A DNA stretch of 64,000 nt from Chaunax sp. Z400 (lineage: Eukaryota; Chordata; Actinopteri; Lophiiformes; Chaunacidae), in assembly GCA_037577475.1 (NCBI GenBank), contig CM075187.1, positions 19,002,810 to 19,066,809 of the forward strand, read 5' to 3'. Each line of letters opens with the position of its first letter. Within the stretch, counting starts at the first letter, position 1. The translations under genes were made by a program, and so were the position numbers. Of the stretch, positions 1 through 13,239 are shown piece by piece. The notes under the pieces are model-generated. The model saw only the letters and a program-made list of their open reading frames with translations, was not told where the DNA came from and made no database searches.

Positions 1-96
1 TACAATTAGATCTTCAAGGTAAACTTTTAGACCTTGGCTAAACTATCTTCCTGCTCTTCCCCTCTTTTTCCTCTTCTTGTGCCATACGCTGATTAG

Positions 97-3000
97 GCTG
101 AGTTAGACCAACAAAAGTCACACCTGGCCATTGTGGAGCAGGAGAAGCGACAGCTACAAGCCTGTGTGGCTGAGCAAAGTCAGCGTGTCCAGGAGGAAGG
201 CCTGGAGAAACAGCAGGTCACCATCCAGCTGGAGCTCCAGCGCATCGAGTTACTCAATCTAAAGAGTGAGTTGAGCCTTACTTTGTATTAATCACCACAT
301 AGTGACCAGATTACGTCATTGTATAAACAAAACCATGGTTACAAAATCAAACTGTATCTTACTAACTGTACTAATGAGTAAATGTGTAGTTTTTCTTTGA
401 AATCTGCTCATTTACATGACTTCATGGCCTTATTTAGACATACTTATTATCAAAACAGTAGAAATTCCAATATGTAAACTCACCAGCAGCAAACAAGTAC
501 AACCTCATATAAAACTGAATAGCCTACAGGTCCCAGGAGATGTCCAATTAAATAGATGTAGTCATAGCCCTAAATAAATACAAATGTAAACATCTTATAC
601 TGTGAAATGTAAATAAACATGATCCAAGTAAACGTGAGAAAAAAATTCATATCAATTTAAAAACTGTGTGTGTGATTGAGTTAATGAGTAAATAATATAA
701 AATCAGTCTGTAACCCTTGTAAAGACGGATGCTTGTCTCTATTTTACATGATATTTTCCCTCGTATTCCATGCTTTTAGAGAACAGCAATCAATTGTAAT
801 CCGCTGCATTCATTAACCAGGAATCGCACATTACTGTTCCTAGAAAGAGCTCTGCTCTCACGGGTTTTTTTGCCAAGTCAAACGATCTTCTTGTCTTGCT
901 GTGTTAAAAAAAAAAGAGAACCTCATTTGGTATGTTTTCATTGTCAACCAAGCCCTTTTGTTGTGCGTGTTTTCTTATGTGTTAAAGTGCGTTTCTCTCA
1001 GTGAATGTAATGTACGTGCTTTTGCGGGCCCAATTTCAGACGAGCACAGGCAGCTGCAACAGCTTCACAGCTGTAAGAAGGAGGAGCACGAGGGTGTGGC
1101 GCTGCAGCTTCACAGTCGGCTAAGGAATGTCCATGACGAGCTGGACCAGGTCAGGAGGACCCTGAGGACCCTGGAAGGAGCTGATGGACACGGTTTAATA
1201 ACTGCAACTGAAAATTAATTAAAAGATGTCATATACAAAGAAACATCTGAGAAGTCTTATGATTTACATCCAATTTGTGATCAAGTGGTCAGATACAATG
1301 ATTTACTTGAATCTTAATGAAATCTAGGATTGAAGCCAAGTCTTACATAAGATCTGCACACAGATAATCCGTGTAGTTCAAATAAAGTGCAAATATTAGA
1401 TTTCTGCTGCATTCCAGTGTGAGAGATATGATTTGACATGTTAATCGCGAACATATGTCCATGATAAGTGAAAAGCTTTGATCAGCTCCCTGCCTTCTTT
1501 CTGGTTATCTGTCTGTCTTTGATTATTGTGGGTCTGTCTCCCCCTCAGGCCTCCAAGCAGCCATGGACATGCAGGAGAAGATCACTGCCAGGAGAGAGCA
1601 GATCGACTCACTGCAGGGCAAAATCCAGTATTTAGAGGAGACTATGGACAAACTGTACCAGGTGAAAAGCCTCATGTACCAGTGTTTGTGTAAACTGATA
1701 GAGTTAAGACAGACATGAAGTATATCAAATGTCACTCAAATTGTCACTTTTTGAGGAGCATGTACCTGAACAGATACACTAGTAATCTAACTTTATTTTG
1801 AATCTTTCAGATTTTAATAACTTGAATCAATACAAATGTTATTTTATGGACTTTTGCACCAGAAACTGTCTTTGTATTTTTATGTCAAGTCAGCGTTTCA
1901 CCTCATGGAGAGCCTAATGTCTCTGATCAGTAACCAAAAGATGTCTAACTTTGCAAGAATTATTTAAAAGATACAACTTTCTTTGACTCAGGTAGAAATT
2001 AAAACGGCAAGCAGTGACTTCTCAACAGGGATATCATCTGAGTCACGTCCGGTTTCTTAAATATTGAAGCAGAGTAGCTATTCTAGAGAAATGGGTCAAT
2101 TAAAATAACTCTGACCAATCCAGCACAATAATAGATTCAATTCTTTATCACACGTCAACACCATGTGTTCTGTTTCTTTGTCAACTTTCCCTATCTTGTT
2201 CAGGAGAAGCGCTACCAGAGCCTGGAGAACCAGCGTCAGCTCCGGGAACTTACCTTCGTCAGGGAGGAAAAGAGACAGCTTGGCAGTGAGCTGGAGGCCC
2301 TCCGCTCCAAAGATAAACAGCTAAGGGACAGAATCAGCCAGCTGGAGGCAATCCTTCACAAGGTAATGCTCATTTATGTGTAATCAGATCTTGCATTTAC
2401 AGTCAAGTCAAGACAGTGCACACCAATTTTATTTGAAGAATAAGGAACAACGAAGAAGAGAAATTGTGATAAATTGAAAATATTCTGCCTTGAAAAGTAA
2501 ATGGATCAGCAGCTGTCTTAAAAGTTTTGGCTCTCCCTCTGGAACAAAATAGACATTAACATTTATATATTGAGGTAAAAAAAGAACCTTATCAGCCCTG
2601 TTCTGTTTCTGTTTGTGCCCATCACTGTGCTATTGCTTCATATGCTCTGTATCTTCCTCGAGATGTCAGAGAGCTTTGCAGACTGTCAAGATTTCATCCA
2701 GCTGCAGGAGCAGGACTTTTTCCGCATGAAACTCCAACATGCCCTGGATTTGAAGGTAGAGCTGATTACATACAAAGAGTCTTCCTTGTCGACGGTTCGC
2801 CTCTTAGTGTGAAAATATGCCCATATTTAATTTAGTTGCTTCATGCCAAGCATCTCTACTGTTCTCTTCATCATGCAGGTTTGATTGTAATGTCTAGACA
2901 GTCTTGATCAACAACTTAACAACTCTTGATTTATAACCCACTTTATCTTCTCTTTAGGAGCTCCGAGGTGAAAATATGCACCCAGCACTGAATGTACCTT

Positions 3001-5950
3001 CACCTCACCTGACGCCCGTGTCCCCGTCTTCACTCAACGCTCCACCCTCCTCCCAGCATGCCTCCAACACCCAGATCACGGTACAGTCAGGAACTCCCTA
3101 TGTCTTGCCTATCTTCCACAGTCCATCAAGGGCATCTGTGAATAGTTGTTTATTTGGCTGCACAGACACAGGCTCAGCACATCTGCCAATTTTTTGTCCG
3201 GAGCATATCTAGCAAACTATACATACTATCTTCTCCAAACTTTATACACATCTTAACCATGATACGTAGTCGTGCCTTGTGACATTTAGAATTTTGTACA
3301 AATTTTTTTGTTGTTTCCATGAAAATTAGATTTTTTTTTTTTTAAGGTGAACCTCAATGTAGTCATCTTGTCTGGAACATATCTGGCAAACTGTTCATTC
3401 TAGCTTCACCAAACTGTACACATAAATTAACCATGATAAGTACTTATGCCTTTTGACATATAGATTTTGCCACAAATGTTATTTTATAAGTTTTCCATGG
3501 AAAGATATTTTGAAGGCGTCTCTGAATGTTGCTCATCGTCCCGATAGCATATATGCAAAACAACAATAAACACCACTCTAGGTTCACTAAAGGAATGGAG
3601 GATCTGTCATGTACTGGTGCATTTGTTGTACAATTCTTTGGGGCGATATGTCGTCTCCAGATGACTCTTGTTTTTAACTGATGTGAGAAATCAAAGAAAT
3701 TGATTTTGTGAGATTTTCTTGCATTCCTGGGTTTCTCTGTTCAATTGCACGCCTATCAGATGAACTGCTTATAATATTGACACTTCCACAGCAGTGCATT
3801 TACATTGTCTGTCTCCCCTTTGTCCTCCTGGGGCTGCTGAAGCCAAAGAGGCAGCAGGAGAGCCCCACCCGAGAGCTCAAGTCTCTGGCGAAGGAGCTGC
3901 AAGCGGCGAACCACAGACCACACACAGATAACAACGCCACTGTCAGCAGCTTCCACAGAAGGAGGTCCGCTCCAGAGAAAGTTCACAGGACCAAATTGTA
4001 CGTCTGGCTCCGTTCCCACACACTGCAAGGAGTAGCTTTGTTCTTAGGCTAGCTTAGAAGTAACACATCTGAAAATCATGTGATTCTACTAAGTGAGCAG
4101 GAAGTCATTTGAAGAGGGAGGGGTCCATACTGGAGGGGTTTCATTAAATGCCCTGTGCTACATTTCATGTGCTGAAATATACCTTAAAGGTCGTACGCAA
4201 GTTGTTGACTTGTGTAATTTAAAAACTTGTTAGTCTTCTATCTGTTAAGGGCCCTCCTCTGTTAAACTGACTTGGAATCAGGTTTGATCTTAAGTAGAGT
4301 TAAAACCGCGTATAGGCAGTTATTCATGAAACTACTGTGACGTGAAATTGAAGTTTGGACTTTGACGCCAGTGATTTTCCTGCTGGTTTTGCAGGTGTGT
4401 TACACTTTTGGACACACATCAGTCCAAACCTGCGGTGACACATTCACAAGCTGTGTGTTTGCCTTTGCCTTTCTAAACCTACCATTTAGTCCTCCAAATA
4501 ATACAAGCTGCCTCTTCCTCCATCCTGATCTTGTCTCACCAACAGTTATTAGTATTTTTTTTTTCTTTTGGTCCATGGCTATTTCTGACAAAAACCCTCA
4601 TTGTTCTGTCATTAAATAAGAGGAAATCACAAGGCAGGCGCCATCATTTTAAGTTGATTTGAGATTAATAGATCTCAGTTGTGAAGGTTACAAATGGGAT
4701 TCTTAGTACCTACTAAAGCAATGATTTATATGTTGAGCATGTTTTATGAATCAAATGTAGGAACGCAGTTGAAAATGATCTTCAGACTAAGTTCAAGAAT
4801 AAAGCTAAGAACATTTTTTTTATGCCCCCACCTAAGGTGACATGGAAGGGTTCTCGTTGTTCGTACTTCCATATATCTGTATGTAACCAGGTGTGGTCTG
4901 TCCGCCTCTACTCAAAAACCAATGGACAGAATTAGTTGAAATTTCATATATGCTTTAAAGGGGCCCTAAAGTTGTTGTGCATCTAACAGTTGGTTTCTTC
5001 ATTTTGCTTATTTTTACATTTTTAGGCATATTTGAACTCTGGTGGTTCTTATGTCCTCTATTATTTTTGCTATAAATAGGAGTTATGGTCTATCCACATC
5101 AGCACAAATTGTGTTTTCCCAGTAGCAGGGATATCCGTTTCCTCTGACACAATTTTCCAGTCATGAATGAGGGTCATGGAATCATGGAATGGGATATGTT
5201 CTTGTGTGATGTCTCATTGAATATTCTATTCCTCTGCCACCTGCAGGAGTACTGACAAGGCTGAGGAGGTAAAGGCTGTCTCCAGATTTAGGAGAAAATC
5301 CTACAGCAGGTAGGGAGCGTTGCCCAAACTTAATCATATTAGTGTCTTTGATTGCATGCTTTGTGAATGACTTGCCTTTAGTCTAACAGAAGGTCCCACC
5401 ATGCACCCATGTGACCTATTACCATGCAGTATGACCCACAGGCTGTGTAGTGTGATGTAATTCATGTCACTTTGTACAGTGAGCCACATTTCCTGAAGAC
5501 AGACGAGCTGAACAGGAAAATAATCAACAAATTCTTCAGTGAGTTTTCAGAGCTCCTTTTTCATTTTGTGCATCCCAGCAGAAAGTCGCCTTTTGCCATA
5601 CATCGATCAACGGGGGGGGGAGAATCTACCATTGTTTTAATAATTGATACGTCATTTATTCATTTTCACTTTTAGCTTTCAAATATGATGAGATTTTTTT
5701 TCATAGATCAAACCATTAAATGAGAAAATTATCAACAGAAAAGAGAATTGATAACAAAAATTACCATTAGATTATAAATCCTACAACATATTATATTATA
5801 TTCTCAAACATGCATATGACTTTTCTAGGCCCGGTTATATCGCGTGCAGCCCTTGCGGCGAGGTTCACTTCCTCCCCGCAGCTACTGTCACTGGGCCGCA
5901 GGTCCCCGGTCCACTCTCTCCTGACCTCTGACCCAAACAGCCAACAGTGA
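97..5950 (+). CDS. ccdc158: Coiled-coil domain-containing protein 158 (partial, 3' exons)
   Basis: C-terminal part of a long coiled-coil protein whose molecular role is not established. Exons with matching phases are 97-265, 1040-1192, 1549-1661, 2204-2362, 2663-2755, 2958-3080, 3843-3997, 5247-5309, 5480-5538 and 5829-5950, all with GT-AG borders, giving about 400 residues. The first five encode Glu/Gln/Lys/Arg/Leu-rich heptad-like helix (e.g. QLRDRISQLEAIL-type segments). Exon six is Pro/Ser-rich linker; the last exons are basic and Ser-rich and end SPVHSLLTSDPNSQQ and a stop. The SPVHSLLTS motif is one I remember near the C-terminus of mammalian CCDC158, which continues further; here the protein stops six residues later. 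Neighbouring scarb2 supports the name, since the two are close in mammals. The first-exon border at 97 could instead be 103. The acceptors at 2663 and 3843 are the weakest. The gene starts upstream of the window. Confidence 0.72.
3175..3600 (+). repeat. Imperfect tandem repeat, about 172-bp period
   Basis: Three diverged units in a ccdc158 intron. The shared core (catatct-gcaaact, then accatgat-a-gta, then ttttgacat) recurs with the anchor catat at about 3204, 3378 and 3549, i.e. offsets of 174 and 171 bases. The third unit keeps only its first half clearly. Confidence 0.6.
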
Positions 5951-6610
5951 CTAATACGACACGACGGACCAGAGGCTGGCTCCTCTTACCAGTAAGTTGT
6001 TAATATTCTACATTAAACACACACAGTTTATCGTACCGCTGTGAACACAGTGTACAGTGATCAGAAGAGATCTTATTGAGTTAATGAGAGCCACCTGCTT
6101 GTACTCACTGACCCATTTGAGGGTTCTTCTTCAAGACATTAGCTGTATATGACTGCATCATAAGATGCCGTATAACTGAAGCTGAATTGACATCAACACA
6201 AATGTCAAATACAGTTGATTAATACATGATAAGAAGGCAGGCATTTTCTCACGTAGATTACATAAACAGCAGCACACAGCTGAGTGTCCGGAGGATGTAA
6301 TGACGCAACTGAAATCCACTGAAGCAATACGAGTTCCTTGTTATTGTCTTTCAACAAATTCCAAACTGTATAAACCCTGTGTTGCACAAAGACAAAAAAA
6401 ATTCCCTTGAATCCTTAATTGACCGTAATCTTTGATCTTATAACTCAGAATTAATTTCATCATGTGGGTTTTTTTTGTCTTTCAGAAAGATCCCTCTTTT
6501 ATTTGTAAAGGCTCCACAGATGACGTCAAAGGACGGTTTTATAAAATCACAAATCAGGTGTATCTTTTGTAATTTATTATTTAAATAAATGAATAAAAAA
6601 ATGATTGAGT
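5951..6610 (+). other. ccdc158: ccdc158 3' UTR with possible UTR intron
   Basis: After the stop at 5948-5950 a consensus donor (agtaagt, cut before 5992) is followed by a polypyrimidine tract and acceptor ending at 6485. An AATAAA lies at 6584-6589. A spliced UTR of about 42 + 120 bases would result. This is inferred from splice and polyadenylation signals only. Confidence 0.4.
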
Positions 6611-9589
6611 TTGAGTTGTCATTTCATACGACATCATTCTTCCCGACATGCTCATATTATGACAAATAATTCCTAATTAGGTACACCACATATTTAAAGA
6701 GCATTTGTACCTCTAAAAATAAAGCAGCATGACCAGCAATTTATGGCTTTTTTTTTTTCTTTACTAGAAATATCTGACAGGCCAAATTGAACTTTATGTT
6801 GAGCCAGTTTTACCCTGCAGGCCCCACTTTGTGCAGCCCTGATGTAGATACTGTATATTATATATGTGTATATTTACAAGTATTATACAAATAGGATGAG
6901 TTGACAATAAGCTATTTAAGTTAACGTTACACATCAGTTGAGCTTAGAACCTCTGCTTACTCACAGCGCTGGATCGTGCTGTATGCTGCAAACTGACCCA
7001 ACCATCCTCTGAGTTTCTTTTGCCTCTTCAGAAAAGAGATCATGCAGAAACTGAGAAAAATGAGTGGATTTTAGTCACACTTTTCTATTTTCACAGCAGG
7101 GATTTGAACAACCTTTACAGAAATATTGTATATCCATACACTGGCCTTTGAAAACTTCTTCTCTGAAGGGTTGCCTCTTACCCTTTGTTTACTACATAAC
7201 TCCTTGCAGCTAAAGTTACATACATCTGTTTCAGCCCCTCCTTCTGTCAACAAACCAGCTGTTGTGGACGGGACATGAATTGTCATGAGATGTTGTGTCT
7301 GATGGTAGCCTTAAACATATCATATATCCTTGTTCTTGAATTTTTATAACCAGCTTAGTTATTAGTTTGCTAAACTTACTCTTCCTTTATTTGGAGGCTT
7401 TTGAAACATAACTATCCCACCTGGTTGTTGCTCTTGCAGGATGTTGGCCTTCTCCTTTTGGATGGAGAGAGATGATGATGAAGAGTCAGTCAGACTTCAT
7501 CCTCCACAAGTTAAACATAAGCCCCATGTATCACCATCTGAACATTTTGGTTCTTGTGAATGATCTGCTGACTTCCTCTTTACCTGAGAAGCAAACTCCT
7601 ATAGGTGTAGGAACTGTGGAGCTGCTGTTAAGCCATATGTCTAGGTCCAGAACAGGTACCTCCTTATCAAATAACACAAGAGAAACCATGTAAATACTGA
7701 GGCCTCATTCATTCATTCATCTGCCTGCTTTTAACAATTACTTTTGCCCTCATTGTTCTGGCACATAACAGCTGGTGTTCTTTTCACTTCTGGCCTGATA
7801 TGACCCTTATTGTATTGGGTATAGGATGATGCTTGAGTGTTTGTTCCACAGCACCTTTTCTCTGCAGATCTACCCATCAATCATCTGCCTGGAGAGGCAA
7901 GCATCCTCTTTACACAGAAGCACTTTAAAGGGTTCTGACTGAAGTTGAGGTTCTGAGTGCCCCGGAAAATATGAGCAATTACTGAGATCATCCAGTCCGT
8001 CATCATGCTAACAAAATGCAAACAACTGGCGGCTGAGGAAGTCTTGCTTGTGTGGGTTTTGACATATTTGATCTGCAACCTGTACTTGGCCCTGAAGATT
8101 TACAAAAACAGGAACTTAACTAATTTTATAAAGCAATTTCAGACATTTGAAATCTGAGCTGAGCTTTGTGAAACAATACAGCCCAATACATAGAAACAGG
8201 ACACCTTATAAGTAACTTGCAGGATCAACTACATATCCTGGGTGTCTGACACAAAATAATGAGATACAAATACACACAAAGATACAAATGTAATATAAAA
8301 TCGACAGTGCAGCAAAAATTTGTCTTTGTTGAATAAGGGAACCCTGCTGCTCATATGTACTGTATATAAACTGACAATATAGATTCAATGAAAGGACAAA
8401 ACACCTCAGAAGAGTGGAGACAACTCAGCTGGCTTTCAACCATACGTACGTTGCAGTCAGAGTTATATTTTTATGTCCTCCTTCGTGTTTTGCCACTTGG
8501 ATGCTCAGCCTGTACTTGGTGAAGAACAGGAGCAGGAACATATCTCTGAAGAAAAGGAGATGATAAGACAATTTATCCTCTCTATCCAAGAACTGGTGAT
8601 ATTTGAGGACACTTTGACGTGTCGTTTCTTCTTGTTTGGTTTATACTGTTGGGATCTGATAGATGGATAGCACTGTGCATGATGTTCCCCCTTGTGTTTG
8701 GACTAAGGTCCTATAAAAACATTTTCCCACTTGAAAAAACAAAATTGCAGTTTTTATATGAGTCCTACAGTTATTCATTGTGATATCATATTTTGCTGCA
8801 TCACAGGGAAGTTTAAACTCAGATCAAGTGTCCCTGTGTCTTCCTGAGAGTAGCAGTAGTAGTAAGTAGTCCTCTGCACTTTTATGTTTCCACCAGATTA
8901 AGTTACAGTCTGCAACGACAGGCTGTTTTCTGCTAGCAGTCAAACTTCACAAACTTAAAATAGTAGTATAGTATTAGTTGCATGTCTACTGTATTTGCCA
9001 CAAAGTAGTAACTAGATTTTGGCCTAAATTTTTAGATATTTGTTATGGAATTCTTAAGAAGCTCAAGCATTTGCTGGTAAACATTCACTGCAAATGACCT
9101 AAAGAAATGTGAATCTTAGTAGCTAAAAACAGTTCTCATGTATTGAGCTCTCAAAAACAAGACGTTAAATGTCACTTGTCACCTTTTTCTTTACAATTTA
9201 TCAAAAATGATTCAGCAGTCTGTTTTAGAAAACAGGAAACAAACTTTTTCCTGCGATAAAGTTTCATTTGCAATGTTGACAATCAAAATCTGGCTTGTGA
9301 TCTTTCACACGTGGTTTTGTTTATAACAACAGCTACAGCAGAGGATCTTGCGGGGAGAATTTCATTGAATTTTATGAGAAACTAGAGGATTTTAAACGAA
9401 CATTTTGCATTAAATTAAAGGCATAAACAATCTTAAATTTCTATTATTGGAAAAGCAGCTCCACATGTTGTTTAAAGTAATATACATCTACCTAAGACTG
9501 ATGCTTAAATTTACATCAGTGTTATTCTTCTGCCATGTTAGGTATGTGTGGACTGTATAAGTAGCCAAGATGCATAGTCGACAAATGTC
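6611..9589. other. Intergenic spacer
   Basis: No gene is recognised. The DNA is AT-rich with stops in all frames, apart from a short exon-like segment at 7440-7563 (listed separately) and an open stretch at 8473-8670 rich in Glu/Gln that matches nothing I know. Confidence 0.5.
7440..7563 (+). other. Unrecognised exon-like open segment
   Basis: A good polypyrimidine acceptor (ending ctcttgcag at 7439) is followed at once by an ATG at 7441 and 40 codons (M-L-A-F-S-F-W-M-E-R-D-D-D-E-E...) ending at TGA 7561-7563. The same frame downstream contains further short open runs broken by TGA and TAG. Mammals carry STBD1 and FAM47E between CCDC158 and SCARB2, but I see no starch-binding domain or other match. 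It may be a decayed exon or chance. Confidence 0.2.
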
Positions 9590-10140
9590 CAGGATGGAAG
9601 CACTAGTCGGATCCTTTACTCCAGTAGGGCTACTGATACCATACTGAAAATATTTAACTAGAAGTAAATGTTCTGTATTAAATTTTTTTTTACTGAAGTA
9701 CAAGTAGCCTAAGCTACATTTATCAGCAAAGTACTTCAAGTATCAAAAGTAAAAGTACTTGTAAGTCTGTCTTACTATAGTTCTATCTTTTAATTGAATC
9801 ATTAGCCTATACTGATACATTCATGTGAATATAACATGTTACTTTTGTGGGGAGCTCATTTGTATCATTTATATATGCTACAGTTGGTGGTTTAATATAT
9901 TTTACACAAAAGCGTATGATGCACATGAGGCATTGTTATCATGTTTTTACATAAAATCTTCGTCTGAAAAGTAGCCGATTGCATGTCAGATAAAGGAAGG
10001 AGAGTAAAAAGTGTATTATTTGCTAATGGAATGTAATGGAGTAAAAGCATAAAGTAGCATAAAATGGGAATACTCAAGTACAAGTGTGTAAAATTGTACC
10101 TCAGTAAAAGTGGCCTACTTGGTTCTATTCCACCAGTGGT
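9590..10140 (-). repeat. MITE-like teleost repeat, 'tacttaagta' family, copy 1
   Basis: Carries the family's hallmarks on the minus strand: a 'ttccaccagtggt' end near 10127-10140, short aagtac/aagtaaaagtac strings at both ends, and 'taatggagtaaaa' near 10035. I recognise this as a very common short dispersed element of fish genomes; its formal class is not certain from memory. Confidence 0.6.
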
Positions 10141-10539
10141 GATATCTGGTTACCTCCCAGTGCATTTATAGACTGTTTAACTATGTTACAGCTGTTGTGT
10201 GGTTTGAGTGGCAGTTGCTATAGTATAAAAAAAAACCAGTACTAACCTAGAAGGGGTGATGTTATAATAGTAGCATTATAATTTACAACATGCCTGTAGC
10301 TGTTTGTGTCATCTTTCAGAACAAGTGTACAAGTACTGAGAGCAGAGAGTAATAATAAAAACCCCATCTGGGTGGACCCTCCTATGTGAGTATCTGAACA
10401 CTAGGGGGCTCTCCTTGTTGGACAATTTACAGAGCCAGATGCCAAGTAACTATCTGTCAGTGATGTTGGTTAAAATTATTCAAACACTGCAATATACTTC
10501 TTAAATACTAATTAAATGTATTCTGTTGCTCTCTCGCTT

Positions 10540-11005
10540 GAATAGAAGTACAGTAGCAACACCTCTGTGTACTTATACTCCACGAGTAAAAGCCCTTCGG
10601 CCAAAATGTTACTTTAAAAGTTCATTGGTGTCATCAGCCAAATTTTCTAAAGGTAAGCATGTGTGATATTATTATATTATTATATTATTATATTATTTAC
10701 TGTGTAAACAGAGTTTTCATGCTATAGCTGGTTGAAGTGGAGCTAATTTAACTACTTTTTTTTTTTTTTACTTAAGTGTACTTGAACTTATTTATGAGAT
10801 ATCATAAGACGATCAGCCTAAATGTTTTCAAAGTAAAATCTTCTACAAACTGGAAGTAAAGTAGTGGAGTAAAAAAAAGTACTTTTTAAAAAAAAACTTA
10901 AATCTAGTACAATAACATTGAAAATACTCACGTAAATACAAGTAACTCAAATTTGAAATTAAGTACAGTCCTCAAGCCATGTGCTTAGTTATATTCCACC
11001 ACCTC
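10540..11005 (-). repeat. 'tacttaagta' family repeat, copy 2
   Basis: Second minus-strand copy, ending in 'attccaccacctc' near 10995, with 'gtagtggagtaaaaaaaagtact' at 10860-10883 and 'agctggttgaagtggagctaatt' internally (matches the family's internal segment). It contains the short tandem repeat at 10667-10704. Confidence 0.6.
10667..10704 (+). repeat. Microsatellite (TATTATTA)n
   Basis: Nearly five perfect copies of an 8-bp unit inside the repeat copy at 10540-11005. Confidence 0.8.
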
Positions 11006-13239
11006 TTAATGTCCTGTTAATTTCCTATGTTACCAGAATTGATGTTTATTTCTTACGTACTGTAGTGGGAAGTTTCCTGACTCCACTCTTACAGTAATCT
11101 GTGAAACTAGAGGTTTATGACCTTTTCTCTCACATGAAAATGTTGTGCCGTTGTCTGGCATTAATCACATGTCATTCCCTTCAGGGCTGATGAATTAGCT
11201 AATTAGCCTTGGTTCAGGTCCCCAGACTCTCCTGGTGTTCAGACACCAGGGAAAACACTAGTGGGACAGAGAGCCTGCTGTTCCCCTTCATTCAACGCTG
11301 ATGATCCGTATTTATAGCCACATACTAACTTAGTAAACAGTTTCAATGCCGTTAGTGAACTGTCTAATGCACTGTTTTAGTTTGTTTGCCAGCAGCAGAG
11401 CTTGAATGCACCCATGAAGCAGTGACGTTTGAGATTCGAATGTCTCAGAGACATCTTTAATTCTTATTATAGTCAATAATAAAATAGATTTTGCATAATT
11501 ACCCTGCCAGTCCCTGTTGTTGATTGTTAGGGTTAGGGTTCGTCATACTAAGTTAAAGACAGTAAAGCTAGTAAATCTCTGATAAATTCTAATTAAAAGC
11601 ATTTGTTCGGTATTTTGATGCCAGCAAAAACAGCCTCCATTGTTTGGAGCTTGTGTAGACTGTTAAACCATTTGTTTATCCCTCCAGTTGTCTTGAGCCT
11701 CTTCCTCTTCCTCTTGCCTATAGTTTTCTCGTGCTGTCACAGGACTGCCCTGACACTCCTGATGCAGCAGCGCCAACAGGGTTCTATGAATGGATAATGT
11801 TGTCAGGGCCATGTAACCTCGGTATGGTGCCATTTCTCAGAGGAATTTCCCATTTGGAATTGGAGATTGGACTTCCCTCATATGACTGCGTCTCCCAACA
11901 AAGTCTTTTAACAGCTTTCTCCCACATACCAGTCTGACGGGGTGACATACTGTGGACTGCTAGGGCCAAATGTCAGGCGGTTTTGCATTTAATGTCTCCC
12001 TCTTTGACTGTTGAGGACCTGTATTAGCTGTTTCTTAAAACTTTGGCTCATGGGATAACTATTTGATGAGGTTTGAACCTTTCAGTATGTCTGTATCCTC
12101 ATGAAAGTGCCAACTTTGTCATTTAAGTACTTTTAAAATAAGCACTAAGGAGGACCAGCAAACTAAACTCTCTAACTGCAAATGTCACAGGAAGCATATT
12201 TAGAAACAATATGACAGCCGTAACAGTGCATACTGTGTGGTCTCAAGGAGCTCTACATCAGTTTTATTTTTTGCCATGGTTCTCATCCATCTTCTTGACT
12301 GCAGCGAGGAAATGCCTGAAGCTTGTGTGTATACTTCACACCTTCCTTTCCCCTTCAGGAGGATTTCCTTCTCAAGCATCCTGACTTATAAATATTGAAA
12401 TATGACACCTGTGTAATTGGCCATTGTCTACAAACATCTCTCTAAATGGTTGAGCCTAGATGGCCTGACTTTGGATGGCTCAGCCCCTTTCGAAGAGTAA
12501 ATATTAAGATGTGGACGGCTTTAAGGCATTGGGATGGGTCATGTGTGTTCAGTGCAGGAGTAGTGAATTAATGCAATTTGAAAAGAAATACCACATTGAT
12601 GCATAAACAAATCCAAAATGATGCTATCTTGTAATAATTTAGATGAAATGTTTCAGCACTGCATTTGCTTTTATCCTAATCTAGAATGGGGGGTAGCCAT
12701 GTCTGATTCTTCTTGTGATGACATTCATTCCTTTATTTGTTTATTTGCTCCACACATTCACAACAAAATTAAAAACAACTCAACAGGACAGCATTAATTT
12801 CCCCCCAGAGACTTTCTATTTCTCTTCAACAGGATAAGTATGACGGAAATTGGTTTGATACACAGGAAATGTCTTTGTTTATGGTAAAACCCGAGGGTTT
12901 GGTACATGCAGGCTTTCCAGTGAGAAGGTGTTTACTGCCATTTTTAACATTCCCCTACAGCCTCAAAGATGTTGAGCAGTGGTGGAAAACAATACAGCGG
13001 GAGAGGATGTAGAACACTCCCTAACATGTTATCTGCACAGAGCATTAAAAGTCAAGGGTTTGACCCCTGTTGGCAGGCTCTTAATGTACGTTTTTTGTAT
13101 TTGGTTGTTTTTCATCATTCTGTGCAGGATTTTTTATTGCTTTTACCTCTGGTTGTGGAAGTTGACTGTGTCTCTGTATTTCACTGTTAATATAAAAATA
13201 AAGTTAAAAAAAAAGAAAATCTGACCATTGTTTAGTTTT
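11006..13239. other. Intergenic spacer with one polyadenylated-looking segment
   Basis: No gene recognised. A block at about 12960-13218 ends in AATAAA at 13198 followed by an A-rich run, as in the 3' end of a retrocopy or old transcript unit, but its open frames match nothing I know. Confidence 0.4.

Noticed and set aside
3175..3600. CRISPR-like array
   Set aside because: Three diverged 172-bp units with no short conserved repeats and unique spacers, in a vertebrate intron.
11527..11540. TTAGGG telomere-like repeat
   Set aside because: Only about two units; too short to be an interstitial telomere.
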